From: Gammaproteobacteria bacterium
Lineage (GTDB): Bacteria > Pseudomonadota > Gammaproteobacteria > Pseudomonadales > Porticoccaceae
Direction: 5' to 3'
Assembly (NCBI GenBank): GCA_018069465.1
Contig: JAGPUW010000008.1
Coordinates: 124,001 to 188,000, forward strand
DNA: 64,000 nt
A program made the translations under genes and the position numbers. Below the pieces are notes generated by a model. It saw only the letters and a program-made list of their open reading frames with translations, was not told the DNA's origin and did not search any database. This document shows, piece after piece, positions 27,789 through 36,215 of the stretch (positions within the stretch are counted from its first letter, which is position 1; each line of letters starts with the position of its first letter).

Positions 27789-28775
27789 TTAAACGTGGCC
27801 GGCAACTATAGCCTGCAAAAACGTGACAGTGCGTTGCTCAGCCCAGTACCAGCCCAGAGGATGGCGCTGTATAAAGCCGACATGGCCACCATGCTGGCTA
27901 TATTCGAGACTGAGCATGGGGTTGGCTATGCTCTGGGCGGAGGGAAAGCAAGCTGGGCTTAACAGAGGGTCATCGAGGGCCGACAGTAACAGCGTGGGAA
28001 TAGCGATTTGTGCCAGCATCGGCAAACAGCTACTGCGCTGGTAATAATCTTCAGCACTGGTAAAACCGTTGAGCGGCGCCACAAAGCGCTCGTCAAACTC
28101 GCGAATGCTGCGACAGGGCCGGGGCTCAACAGGGCCAAGCTGAGCCTCAATCAGTGCCGCTTTGAGTCTGACCTTCGCTTGCAAGCTGCGCAAAAAACGC
28201 GCTTGATAAAGACGGTTTTGTCGCTGCTCAAGTTGATCGCTGCAGGTGGATAAATCGCAGGGTGGCGAGATGCCAATGCCCGCACAGAGTTCGGCCGGCC
28301 GGTCGTCCCTATCCTCCCCCAAATACTTCAAGACCTGATTGGCACCAAGACTAAAACCCGCCATAGCCACTTGCCGGTAGCGCTGACTCGCAATAGAGTG
28401 CTTGACGACTGCCGCCAGATCATCGGTCGAACCACTGTGATAGCTGCTGGCGATAAGGTTGGGCTCGCCGCTGCAGCCGCGAAAATTATAAGCCAGCACA
28501 TCCCAGCCCTCACTGACGCAGGCCTGGGCCATGCCCTTGATATAGTGGGTGTCGCTGCTGCCCTCCAAACCGTGACACAGGATCAGCAAACGCGATCCGC
28601 CCCTGCTATGCCAGTCCAAATCAATAAAATCGCCGTCGCCAGTGGTGATTCTTTCACGCTGCCAGCCAGGCCCACTGACACGGCGAAACAGTGCGGGGAA
28701 AATCGTCTGTAAATGGCCAGATCGGCCCCAGAAATTTGTCCGATAAGGCTTTGTCTCGGGCAAAGTTTGCGACAT
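27789..28775 (-). CDS. YheT-like alpha/beta-fold hydrolase
   Basis: A 328-residue hydrolase of the COG0429 (YheT/ABHD) type. N-terminal NFWGRSGHLQTIFPALFRR is diagnostic of this family. The nucleophile elbow is GFSLGANQVLKYLGE, the acid lies in LSALDDPLL and the catalytic His in YSQHGGHVGFI. Substrate unknown, probably an ester. A three-copy 13-bp repeat lies 29-67 bases upstream of its start. Confidence 0.85.
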   Translation of the reverse strand: MSQTLPETKPYRTNFWGRSGHLQTIFPALFRRVSGPGWQRERITTGDGDFIDLDWHSRGGSRLLILCHGLEGSSDTHYIKGMAQACVSEGWDVLAYNFRGCSGEPNLIASSYHSGSTDDLAAVVKHSIASQRYRQVAMAGFSLGANQVLKYLGEDRDDRPAELCAGIGISPPCDLSTCSDQLEQRQNRLYQARFLRSLQAKVRLKAALIEAQLGPVEPRPCRSIREFDERFVAPLNGFTSAEDYYQRSSCLPMLAQIAIPTLLLSALDDPLLSPACFPSAQSIANPMLSLEYSQHGGHVGFIQRHPLGWYWAEQRTVTFLQAIVAGHV

Positions 28776-28803
28776 TAATATCCCCTTTTGTTGTGGCTTT
28801 ACT

Positions 28804-28842
28804 TTGTGACTTTATATTGTGACTTTATATTGTGACTTTACG
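28804..28842. repeat. 13-bp tandem repeat x3
   Basis: TTGTGACTTTATA at 28804-28816 and 28817-28829, then TTGTGACTTTACG at 28830-28842, just upstream of the YheT-like hydrolase start (28775, minus strand). Confidence 0.9.
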
Positions 28843-28865
28843 CTGCGGACTGCCTTTACACTTAG

Positions 28866-29176
28866 CCGAGGCGTCTGGCGCTATTCAAAGACCTTTTACA
28901 CTGTATTCCCGAAGCGGCCGACGGCCTTAAAGCCAAGTCTCAGGCCCAGCTGGAATGGCTCGATGGATTGATGGCGAGTAAGCAATACATTGGCGGCGAG
29001 ACCCTCGGCCTGGCTAATTTAGTGCTGTACTACTGCCTCGATTTTGCCGCAGGTATTGGCCAGCCATTAAACCCGGAGCTGAAAACCTCAGCGCCTGGTT
29101 TCAAGGCATCGATCAACGCCCCAGTGCCCAGAGCAGCCTGCACGCCACCAGTGGTGCGGCTGGCATGAAGGGCTAA
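28866..29176 (+). pseudogene. Glutathione S-transferase C-terminal remnant, frameshifted
   Basis: In one frame the bases from 28866 encode LALFKDLLHCIPEA, then EWLDGLMASKQYIGGETLGLANLVLY and DFAAGIGQPLNPEL, a GST C-terminal helical domain. Near 29080-29090 the match shifts frame and continues as ENLSAWFQGIDQRPSAQSSLH to a TAA at 29174-29176. An in-frame stop lies at 28863 and the thioredoxin-fold N-terminal domain is absent. This is a truncated, frameshifted GST gene. Confidence 0.75.
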
Positions 29177-29268
29177 ACAAACCCAGCCGCTGTAACAAGC
29201 GAGTGCCGCCTGGCCCGGATACCAACACGCACTTGTTCACTCACTGTAAACAGGATGACGACAAACCT

Positions 29269-30144
29269 TTAATCGAGGGCCTGCACCACATGCATTCCCT
29301 CAACCGCCAGTGGCGCACCGGCATAGGCAAAAGCCGTCAGCATCAGTTCTTCTAACTCGGCCTTGGTCACACCATGGCGTATGGCCGCGGGCACGTGAAT
29401 ATGCAGTTCCTCAGTGCGTCCCAATACGGTGAGCACAGACACCACCAGCAGACTGCGGTCGCGCCGGGATAATTGCGAGCGCGCCCACACTTCGCCAAAT
29501 GCGAAATCAATGCCGTAGGCACCGAGAGGGCCGAGCTTGCACGCCATGGCGGCAATCACTTTGTCGGGGTCAGTGGCTGGGTTGCCCGACAGTTTGGCCA
29601 TCACTTCGGCACCCCGCTCCCGGCGTTGGGCATTGGAAAATTTTTCTGCCCCTGCCAGTTTGCCGTTTTCCGGGCCGTGGCCCAGTTTGGCGAGAATACG
29701 ATTGGTTTCGGCCATGGCATCGAGCGCACGGGGAAAGCCAGCGTAAGCGGCAATGTGGGTCATGATTTCGCGAATTTCCGTTGCCGTAAGGCCGTGGTTC
29801 AAACCACCGGGCACGTAATAACTCAGCTGCTTGGTTTGGTGCAGGGTTGCGAGCATGGTCAGTACAATCAGGTTGCGGTCGCGCTTGCTAAGGCCGGGGC
29901 GACTCCAGATATCGCCGAGCACGAAATCGAGGGCAAAGGAGCCGAGGGCACCGTTTTCAGCTTCGAGTCTGGCGGCCAGTTCCGTGGCATCGTCACGGCC
30001 TGTCAGTGACTGGAGAACCGCCACACCGCGTGCCCGGCGCTCCTCATAGTCAGCCTGAGCAGCCGTGGCATGATTAACACCGAGCACTGAAGAGACTATA
30101 AGCAGAAAGAAAATAAAGAAGTTAAACTTAATTTTATCAAACAC
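29269..30144 (-). CDS. Exported two-domain carboxymuconolactone decarboxylase-family protein
   Basis: A 291-residue protein with a signal peptide (ending VNHATA, about residue 28) and two tandem CMD domains. They are recognised by LGDIWSRPGLSKRDRNLIVLTML...GLTATEIREIMTHIAAYAGFPRA and GEVWARSQLSRRDRSLLVVSVL...GVTKAELEELMLTAFAYAGAPLA. Neither copy has the CxxC of AhpD-type peroxidases. Most CMD enzymes are cytoplasmic, so a secreted tandem form is unusual. Activity unknown. An 18-bp palindrome and an 18-bp repeat lie upstream. Confidence 0.83.
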   Translation of the reverse strand: MFDKIKFNFFIFFLLIVSSVLGVNHATAAQADYEERRARGVAVLQSLTGRDDATELAARLEAENGALGSFALDFVLGDIWSRPGLSKRDRNLIVLTMLATLHQTKQLSYYVPGGLNHGLTATEIREIMTHIAAYAGFPRALDAMAETNRILAKLGHGPENGKLAGAEKFSNAQRRERGAEVMAKLSGNPATDPDKVIAAMACKLGPLGAYGIDFAFGEVWARSQLSRRDRSLLVVSVLTVLGRTEELHIHVPAAIRHGVTKAELEELMLTAFAYAGAPLAVEGMHVVQALD

Positions 30145-30202
30145 TTGAAGTACCTTTTTATTGTGTTTTATACGAACTAATACAATGATGAATCAAGGTA
30201 GA

Positions 30203-30220
30203 GCCGCTATATATAGCGGC
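30203..30220. promoter_or_regulatory. Perfect 18-bp palindrome, possible operator
   Basis: GCCGCTATATATAGCGGC lies 59-76 bases upstream of the exported CMD start and downstream of the thioesterase stop. No U-tract follows on the minus strand, so an operator is more likely than a terminator. Confidence 0.4.
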
Positions 30221-30224
30221 GCAC

Positions 30225-30278
30225 TGTCATGTTAGCGAGCCCTATCATGTTACGGAGCACTATCATGTTACGGAGCAC
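30225..30278. repeat. 18-bp tandem repeat x3
   Basis: TATCATGTTACGGAGCAC at 30243-30260 and 30261-30278, with a degenerate third unit (TGTCATGTTAGCGAGCCC) at 30225-30242, between the thioesterase stop and the exported CMD gene. Confidence 0.9.
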
Positions 30279-30280
30279 TA

Positions 30281-31132
30281 TCAGCTAGGGGCCACTCTCA
30301 GCTTCGCCGTCTGCCGACACAGGGCCACAAGATTATCTTCACTGTCCCAGATCATGCCGTCTTCATTGACCACCCCTGCGGTAATAAAGCGGGTTTTAAA
30401 TTCACAGCGCAGTGGCCCGGGACAGGGGCGACGGTGAACCTGCACTGACATTTCAATGGTCGGCACCCTGCCCTTGGCGCCGTAAATGGCGAAGGCTGGC
30501 GGTGGCAGAGCATCGCAGAACATCAGCACCGCAAACAAATCGATGTCGCTGCCGTCTTTCAAGGCCTGCCAGCCCCGCCAGGTCGGCTCACCGTTGGGGC
30601 CCTCGGTGAGCGCCTGAATATTGTCTGCTGCCAGGCGCTGTATCAGCCGGTCACGCAGCTTGAGATTGGGTGCGTGGGGCATGTCCACACACTGTTCGTA
30701 ACTGGGCATATCGGGAATACCCTCCCTGACCTGAGTGACGCCACTGAGCTTGTCGATGTCCTGAAACACGCCGATCAGCTGTATTTTCACCTCACCGTTT
30801 TGAATCAATTTGACCATGCCATTGGAGGTCGACTTACCCACCCGCAGCAGCTCCACTTCGCAGCGCACTGGCCCCGGTTCGCTGCGCGCCAGATAGTAGG
30901 CATTAACATTGAGCGGGTCGTGATGGGGCAAGGCAGCGGCCAGCACTTTAGCACCGAAGGCCAGGGTATAGCCGCCATTGGGTACTTGACCGATGCACCA
31001 CCCGGCAGAAAAGTCGCCCTCCCACACCCACTCATCAATTTGTCGTAGCGCCATACTGCGGGCAAACTCACTGTCCTGGCCTTGCTGCTGCTCACTCAAA
31101 CTCGCATCTCCTTTTATGGGGTATTCACTCAC
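30281..31132 (-). CDS. Thioesterase-family (4HBT_3/TesB-like) protein
   Basis: A 283-residue double hot-dog protein. Recognised by GDFSAGWCIGQVPNGGYTLAFGAKVLAAAL in the first half and SVQVHRRPCPGPLRCEFKTRFITAGVVNEDGMIWDSEDNLVALCRQ in the second. Such proteins hydrolyse acyl-CoAs or bind related thioesters. It lies 23 bases downstream of the SDR gene on the same strand, so the two are probably one transcript. The start could also be an internal Met at about residue 27, which begins the conserved part. Confidence 0.8.
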   Translation of the reverse strand: MSEYPIKGDASLSEQQQGQDSEFARSMALRQIDEWVWEGDFSAGWCIGQVPNGGYTLAFGAKVLAAALPHHDPLNVNAYYLARSEPGPVRCEVELLRVGKSTSNGMVKLIQNGEVKIQLIGVFQDIDKLSGVTQVREGIPDMPSYEQCVDMPHAPNLKLRDRLIQRLAADNIQALTEGPNGEPTWRGWQALKDGSDIDLFAVLMFCDALPPPAFAIYGAKGRVPTIEMSVQVHRRPCPGPLRCEFKTRFITAGVVNEDGMIWDSEDNLVALCRQTAKLRVAPS

Positions 31133-31155
31133 TTATAATAAATTGCCGTTTAAAA

Positions 31156-31938
31156 TCAGTCACAGACCAGTCCACCATCGACATTCCAGGACTGGCCGGT
31201 GACATTTCGCGCTTCGTTGGAGGCGAGAAATACCGCCAGATCGGCGATATCCTCCGGCTCGTTGGAGCGCTTTATCGGGATCGTGCCATCAAACATTTCA
31301 ATGATTTCGGCTTCAGATTTACCCAGGGTTTTGATTTTGCCTTTCACCACTTCGTAGTAAAGCTCGGTCCGCGTGACCCCCGGACAAATGGCATTGACGT
31401 TGATATTGTCTGAGGCCAATGTCGATGCCGCAATCCGCGTCATCGCGATCACCGCACCCTTGGCACCGGCATAGGAAATATTGGAGGTTGAGGGATAACC
31501 CTTGCCGGCAATTGACGCAATATTGACGATGCGCCCATGGCCCTGGGCTTTCATCACTCGGGCGACACTCTGCATGCAGAAGAACAAACCCTTTGAGGTC
31601 ACGCCATGTATCCAGTCCCAGTCGTCTTCGCTGACCTCAAAAAAGCCTAGACTTTTAGTGACACCGGCGTTATTGACCAGTACATCGATGCTGCCAAAGT
31701 ACTGTTGTGTGGCTTGAGTTAAAGCCTCAATATCGGCTAACTTACTGACATCAGTTTTGATGAAGAGGGCCTCAGCGCCGCTGCTGGTGAGCTCACCCTC
31801 AAGCTTTTTACCGAGGCTTTCGTCTAGCTCGGCAATGACGACTTTGGCGCCTTCGCGTGCATAGTGGCTGGCAATCGCCTTGCCGATGCCCCTGCCCGCT
31901 CCCGTGACAATGGCCACCTGATTATTGAGTCGCTTCAT
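31156..31938 (-). CDS. SDR-family oxidoreductase
   Basis: A 260-residue classical short-chain dehydrogenase. Cofactor motif TGAGRGIGKAIA (residues 12-23), NNAG (about 90), catalytic Ser in NIASIAG, and YxxxK as YAGAK. An acidic residue at the end of strand two (VVIAELD) favours NAD(H). Substrate unknown; 3-hydroxyacyl-CoA or an alicyclic alcohol would fit the thioesterase neighbour. Confidence 0.88.
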   Translation of the reverse strand: MKRLNNQVAIVTGAGRGIGKAIASHYAREGAKVVIAELDESLGKKLEGELTSSGAEALFIKTDVSKLADIEALTQATQQYFGSIDVLVNNAGVTKSLGFFEVSEDDWDWIHGVTSKGLFFCMQSVARVMKAQGHGRIVNIASIAGKGYPSTSNISYAGAKGAVIAMTRIAASTLASDNINVNAICPGVTRTELYYEVVKGKIKTLGKSEAEIIEMFDGTIPIKRSNEPEDIADLAVFLASNEARNVTGQSWNVDGGLVCD

Positions 31939-31970
31939 AATTTTGCCCTACCCTGTTATTTTATTTTGGG

Positions 31971-32003
31971 TCTATTATGGCTCTATTCTGGCTTATCGCT
32001 GGC
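31971..32003. repeat. 11-bp tandem repeat, two good units and one weak
   Basis: TCTATTATGGC (31971-31981) and TCTATTCTGGC (31982-31992), then a weak TTATCGCTGGC, just upstream of the SDR start at 31938 (minus strand). Confidence 0.6.
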
Positions 32004-32104
32004 AAGTTATAAAGCTGTGTACATGATTTTTAAATACGGCCAGCTAAAGCCAAAAAACGCACACCACACAAACAGCCACTAACAATAATTTAGGAGCAGG
32101 ACAA

Positions 32105-32482
32105 ATGTCTAACGAGAAAAAAAGAGAAAAGGGAATCGAGTTCTTCAACAAATTGGTTGCCGGTCAGGACAAGCCCATATCATTAACCAAGGGCGCGATG
32201 CCGGAGAAATTCGTCGACTACACACTGGAACATCTGTTTGGCGATGTATGGCAAGGAGAGGAGCTGAGTCTACAACAGCGCTCCCTCATCACCTGCACCA
32301 TTCTGGTGGCACTGAATCGTGAGGCGGAGCAGCGCATTCATTTTCCGGGGGCAAAAAACCTCGGGCTGGAGCGCGAGCAACTGGAGGCGATGATCACTCA
32401 CGCCGCCCACTACGCGGGCTGGCCAGTGGCTGCCAGTGCCTTTCGCGTGCTGGCGGAAGTTTGGCCTGTCGAAGAAGATTAA
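32105..32482 (+). CDS. Carboxymuconolactone decarboxylase-family protein
   Basis: A 125-residue cytoplasmic single-domain CMD protein (LFGDVWQGEELSLQQRSLITCTILVAL, then LGLEREQLEAMITHAAHYAGWPVAASA). One Cys is present rather than the AhpD CxxC. The family includes gamma-carboxymuconolactone decarboxylase of the protocatechuate pathway, but no pca genes are near. AGGAGC precedes the ATG. Divergent from the SDR gene. Confidence 0.83.
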   Translation: MSNEKKREKGIEFFNKLVAGQDKPISLTKGAMPEKFVDYTLEHLFGDVWQGEELSLQQRSLITCTILVALNREAEQRIHFPGAKNLGLEREQLEAMITHAAHYAGWPVAASAFRVLAEVWPVEED

Positions 32483-32499
32483 AAAGGCATAATGCTTGC

Positions 32500-32544
32500 G
32501 AGGGCTGCCCTTGAGTCAGTAGTCGTTGATTCACTGCAGCCCTC
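32500..32544. terminator. Hairpin between convergent genes
   Basis: GAGGGCTGC (32500-32508) pairs with GCAGCCCTC (32536-32544); the loop contains a further near-palindrome TGAGTCA/TGATTCA. No U-tract. Its position between convergent genes suggests a terminator. Confidence 0.5.
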
Positions 32545-32568
32545 AACACATCAGTTTAGTGGGACAAT

Positions 32569-32976
32569 TCAGCTTCCTTCAAAGGTTTTCACATCAAAGT
32601 ACTCCCGCCACCCACTAATTTTACCGGCATTGTTAAACTCGATAATGCCGAGTACTGGCAGGGTTTTATGCGCGCCCTTTTGGGTCCAGCCATCGACGCG
32701 CTCGGTGACCACGGTGTTACCCGCCACCACTAATTTACACAGTTCAAAAGTCATATTCTCACCGCTTTTAAGAAAACCTTTTACCGCCTTCTGAATTTTT
32801 CCCGACCCGCTAACCGGCTTATAAGGGATGTTGTGGTAGATGGCATCCTCGGCAAAGGCCGCTGTAATCGCCGCCTCGTCAGCCCTTTCCCAGGCGGCGA
32901 AGAAGTCTCTGGTTAACTGCTCATTGCGCGTTAATATTTCATCACTTCCCGATACTGCTAAAGCTGTATTTGTCAT
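32569..32976 (-). CDS. SnoaL/limonene-epoxide-hydrolase-like (NTF2 fold) protein
   Basis: A 135-residue NTF2-fold protein: RDFFAAWERADEAAITAAFAEDAIYHNIPYKPVSG, then VVTERVDGWTQKGAHKTLPVLGIIEFNNAGKISGWREYFD. The pattern fits the limonene-1,2-epoxide hydrolase/SnoaL group, which includes hydrolases, isomerases and cyclases, so the exact reaction is open. Preceded by a 14-bp direct repeat. Confidence 0.75.
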   Translation of the reverse strand: MTNTALAVSGSDEILTRNEQLTRDFFAAWERADEAAITAAFAEDAIYHNIPYKPVSGSGKIQKAVKGFLKSGENMTFELCKLVVAGNTVVTERVDGWTQKGAHKTLPVLGIIEFNNAGKISGWREYFDVKTFEGS

Positions 32977-33017
32977 TTTTATTAGCCTCTTTATGAGTTA
33001 TGAATTTACTTGTTTAT

Positions 33018-33043
33018 TCTTAAGTTATGTATCTTAAGTTATG
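33018..33043. repeat. Direct repeat, 14-base period
   Basis: TCTTAAGTTATG at 33018-33029 and again at 33032-33043, 42-67 bases upstream of the NTF2-fold gene start. Confidence 0.75.
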
Positions 33044-33096
33044 AGAAACCGGAAAAAAGTATAGCCTCAATTTCACGCACCGAGATAAACCCGCCG

Positions 33097-33918
33097 CTAA
33101 CGGCCTTTATACTCTGGCTCACGTTTTTCGAGAAAGGCTTTGCGGGCCTCGCGACCATCTTCTGATTTATCGAGAATACCCGAGGCATTGGCGGTCAGCT
33201 GCATGGTTGCCTCCATGCTGGTATCCATACTGGTGCGCATAATGCGTTTACTAATCCACTGCACTAGCGGTGGGCTTTTTATAATGCGAGCGCACAACTC
33301 TCGTGTCTTTTCTTCTAGCTCGTCACTGCTGTACAGATGATTTAACAGGCCCCAGCGATAGGCTTCATCCGCTTCGAGAAAGCCGCCGGTATAAAATAAT
33401 TCCAGCGCCCTGCCCATGCCGACAATGCGCGGCAATAAATAAAGCGCGCCGTTTTCGGCTATCTGACCCACATTTTGATAGGTAAAAAAGCGGGTGTTTT
33501 CACAACCCAGGCGAATATCGCAATGCAGTGCCATATCCAGTCCTGCGCCCACGGCAGCGCCATTGAGCATGGCAATAGTGGGCTTGCGAATATTGGAGAT
33601 ATTGCGAAATAGCGGGGTAAAGTGCTCGCTGAAATGTTGGCGACTGCCATCCACCCCGGGGTCACTCAGTTGTTCAATGGCCTTTGATTTCATATCGGCA
33701 CCGGCACAAAAAGCTTTGCCGAGGCCAGTGAGTACGATGACGCGAATATTGGGATCGGCATCACCAGCGCGCATATACTCGCCCACCTTAGCCATCGTTG
33801 AGTCTGCGCCAGCCAGGCCGTAGAGGGCATTGAGCCGCTCGGGGCGATTAAATTTTATCCATAAAATCCCGGACTCTTCCGGTTCATAGAGTAGATAGTC
33901 AACGAGATCTGGCCCCAT
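33097..33918 (-). CDS. Enoyl-CoA hydratase/isomerase family protein
   Basis: A 273-residue crotonase-fold enzyme: KFNRPERLNAL, the oxyanion-hole stretch GLGKAFCAGADMKS and LNGAAVGAGLDMALHCDIRLGCENTRF. In a catabolic setting it would hydrate or isomerise an enoyl-CoA. At the positions of the two usual catalytic Glu residues (GxxGEx...P) I do not see a clear pair (IAENGALYLLPRIVG), so hydratase activity is not certain. Monocistronic by position. Confidence 0.85.
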   Translation of the reverse strand: MGPDLVDYLLYEPEESGILWIKFNRPERLNALYGLAGADSTMAKVGEYMRAGDADPNIRVIVLTGLGKAFCAGADMKSKAIEQLSDPGVDGSRQHFSEHFTPLFRNISNIRKPTIAMLNGAAVGAGLDMALHCDIRLGCENTRFFTYQNVGQIAENGALYLLPRIVGMGRALELFYTGGFLEADEAYRWGLLNHLYSSDELEEKTRELCARIIKSPPLVQWISKRIMRTSMDTSMEATMQLTANASGILDKSEDGREARKAFLEKREPEYKGR

Positions 33919-34024
33919 GGTTTTATCCCTTTGATTAGTCTTATTTTCATTAATATTATGTGGTGGCAGTCTGTGTTTTTAATCGCCACAGCAGTGCTTA
34001 CCCAGCTGTGGCGATTAACAGATT

Positions 34025-34864
34025 TTACAATCCGGCCTTTTTCAGGGCCGCACAGTTTTCTGACCAGTCGTAACCCGCCATCAATCGCTCGTTGCGCTTG
34101 ATAATAAATTTGCGCATATTCGGGTCGGTGAAAATATAGGGCTGGTCTTCGAGTATCGCTTCAAGCACCTGCTCACCAACAATATCGGGATCGAGACCCT
34201 TGCCAAGCATTTCCTCGTTGGCATCAATATCGCGAGCCTCTCTAGCGCCGCCGTAACGCTCCTGGCGATTGCGGGTACCACTGGCAATATTGGTGGCGAC
34301 GACACCGGGGCAGAGAACCGAGACGCCCAGATTGTCTTCGCGATGCTCTTCCATCATGGTTTCCATAATCGTTACCACGGCAAATTTAGTGGCGTTGTAG
34401 GGGCCCATATAACGGAAGCTAACCATGCCGGCCATGGATGCGGTGCTCATCACGTGGCCACCCTCACCGTGGGATTCGATAAGAGGCACGAAGGCCTGCA
34501 GGCCATAGATTACACCCCACAGGTTGACATCCATCACCCACTGCCAGTTTTCCATGGCGCATTTTTCGGACTTGCCGGTAACACCGATGCCGGCGTTATT
34601 ACAAAGCACATGGACTTTGCCGAAGGCGGCAATCGTCGCATCGGCGGCGCCAAACACCGAGTCTCTATCGGCGACATCGACTTTGACACCGGCGGCATCA
34701 ATACCTCTTTCTTTTAAATCGGCAACGGCGCTATCCAGTGCCTCTTGTTCAATATCACCAATCATCACTTTCATGCCCGCAGCACCGAAGGCTCGGGCCA
34801 TGCCCAGACCCATGCCGCTGGCGCCACCGGTAATAAAGGCAACCTTACCTGTTACATCTTGCAT
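34025..34864 (-). CDS. SDR-family oxidoreductase
   Basis: A 279-residue short-chain dehydrogenase: TGGASGMGLGMARAFG cofactor loop, NNAGIG, catalytic Ser in STASMAG and Tyr-Lys as YNATK (here YMGPYNATKFAV). A relatively long C-terminal part (after ARDIDANEEMLGKGLDPD) is common in SDRs of catabolic clusters. Strand two ends in Asp (MIGDIE), favouring NAD(H). Substrate unknown. Confidence 0.87.
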   Translation of the reverse strand: MQDVTGKVAFITGGASGMGLGMARAFGAAGMKVMIGDIEQEALDSAVADLKERGIDAAGVKVDVADRDSVFGAADATIAAFGKVHVLCNNAGIGVTGKSEKCAMENWQWVMDVNLWGVIYGLQAFVPLIESHGEGGHVMSTASMAGMVSFRYMGPYNATKFAVVTIMETMMEEHREDNLGVSVLCPGVVATNIASGTRNRQERYGGAREARDIDANEEMLGKGLDPDIVGEQVLEAILEDQPYIFTDPNMRKFIIKRNERLMAGYDWSENCAALKKAGL

Positions 34865-34939
34865 ATCTTAATACCCTTAATTATTAGTGCACGAAGCTTA
34901 AACGACGTATTGCCACATTACTATGAATACAGATGATAG

Positions 34940-35851
34940 CTACATGCTATCGACAGCTTCTTTAAAACGTCGTGCCACATCGATATGTTGATCTGAGCTT
35001 AAGCCTCCATACATGGTCCAGCAGGCCAGATGAGTTGCGCCCAAATCCTGCCAGGCAGCTATTTCCTCACACCACTCATCCGCTGAGCGCAGAAGCATGT
35101 CTTCAGGTTTTTGATTCCAGCCCGCCTGTATATCTGCATTGTTAACGGTGATCCAGGCCTCTATGCCAATGTCAGCCGGATCACGGTCGGCTTCTTCGGC
35201 GTATTGGCGCAACTTTCCAATCAGGTGTTTCCCCGTGTCATCCGGTTTAAAAAAGGCAAACCAGCCGTCGCCGATGCGGGCAATGCGCCTGATCATAGGA
35301 TCAGCCCAACCGCCCATCCAAATAGGTAGCGGCTGCTGCACGGGCAAGGGGTTGATGCCTGCATCAATAATGGTGTCCCACTTGCCCTCAAAAGTGACCA
35401 GCTCATTACTCCACAACTGGCGAAGTAGCTCGATCTGCTCCTCAACCCGGCGGCCCCGAGTGCTAAAGTCTTGTCCCAGAGCCTGATATTCAACCTGATT
35501 CCAGCCTATACCAATACCCAGCCGCAGCCTGCCACCACTGAGCACATCCACCTCCGCTGCCTGCTTGGCGAGCAAAGCAGTTTGCCGCTGTGGGGCAATA
35601 ACAATACCGGTTGCCAGCTCGATTTTTTGGGTCACTGCAGCCAGATAGCCCATCAGAACAAAAGGTTCGTGAAACTGAAATTCGTGGGTATAGGGCCCCC
35701 ATAATTCATGCTTACTGGGATCTGCACCCAGTACATGGTCAAACACCACCAAATGGTCATAGCCGATATCTTCTATCGCCTGGGCATAATCACGAATCAC
35801 TACCGGGTCGGTGCCAATTTCGGTAATCGGGAAAATCGCGCCTAATTTCAT
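34940..35851 (-). CDS. LLM-class (F420-type) oxidoreductase
   Basis: A 303-residue luciferase-like TIM-barrel protein beginning MKLGAIFPITEIGTDP, with HLVVFDHVLGADP, GIVIAPQRQTALLAKQAAEVDVLSGGRLRLGIGIGWN and PLPIWMGGWADPMIRRIARIGDGWF. This pattern is that of TIGR03619-like F420-dependent enzymes, though FMN use cannot be excluded. ATG 35851, with AGAGGA upstream, is preferred to the longer frame to 35878. Divergent from a second LLM gene. Confidence 0.83.
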   Translation of the reverse strand: MKLGAIFPITEIGTDPVVIRDYAQAIEDIGYDHLVVFDHVLGADPSKHELWGPYTHEFQFHEPFVLMGYLAAVTQKIELATGIVIAPQRQTALLAKQAAEVDVLSGGRLRLGIGIGWNQVEYQALGQDFSTRGRRVEEQIELLRQLWSNELVTFEGKWDTIIDAGINPLPVQQPLPIWMGGWADPMIRRIARIGDGWFAFFKPDDTGKHLIGKLRQYAEEADRDPADIGIEAWITVNNADIQAGWNQKPEDMLLRSADEWCEEIAAWQDLGATHLACWTMYGGLSSDQHIDVARRFKEAVDSM

Positions 35852-36215
35852 CGTCTTTCCTCTTTTAGTTATTTTCAAGATAGTCTAGTCTGTTTGTGGA
35901 ATGCCACGTAAACATTATCAAAGAAATATAAAGTGGAAAAATGGTAGCTGCCCTAATTTCGGCAATGACTATATTAACGAAGAATTAACGACGCCGCCTG
36001 CCTGAGAATAAGTATAAAAAGATCAAAAAAATAGTGCGATTAAATACCAAACTGGCAAGGCACTGGCGAAAGAAATTCATGGAATGAAGACATCGCTACC
36101 TCTTGATCGGGGCTAAATCTCGGAATTGATCTCAGCATTGAACGAGTAATTAATTTAGCCATTGACCCCTGAACAAATAACTCAACCACCGAATCAACTT
36201 AAAGGAGTGTGACAA
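35852..36215. other. Divergent promoter region between two LLM genes
   Basis: About 364 AT-rich bases with no supported gene. It must hold promoters for both LLM genes; no clear operator, repeat or hairpin was recognised. Confidence 0.5.
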
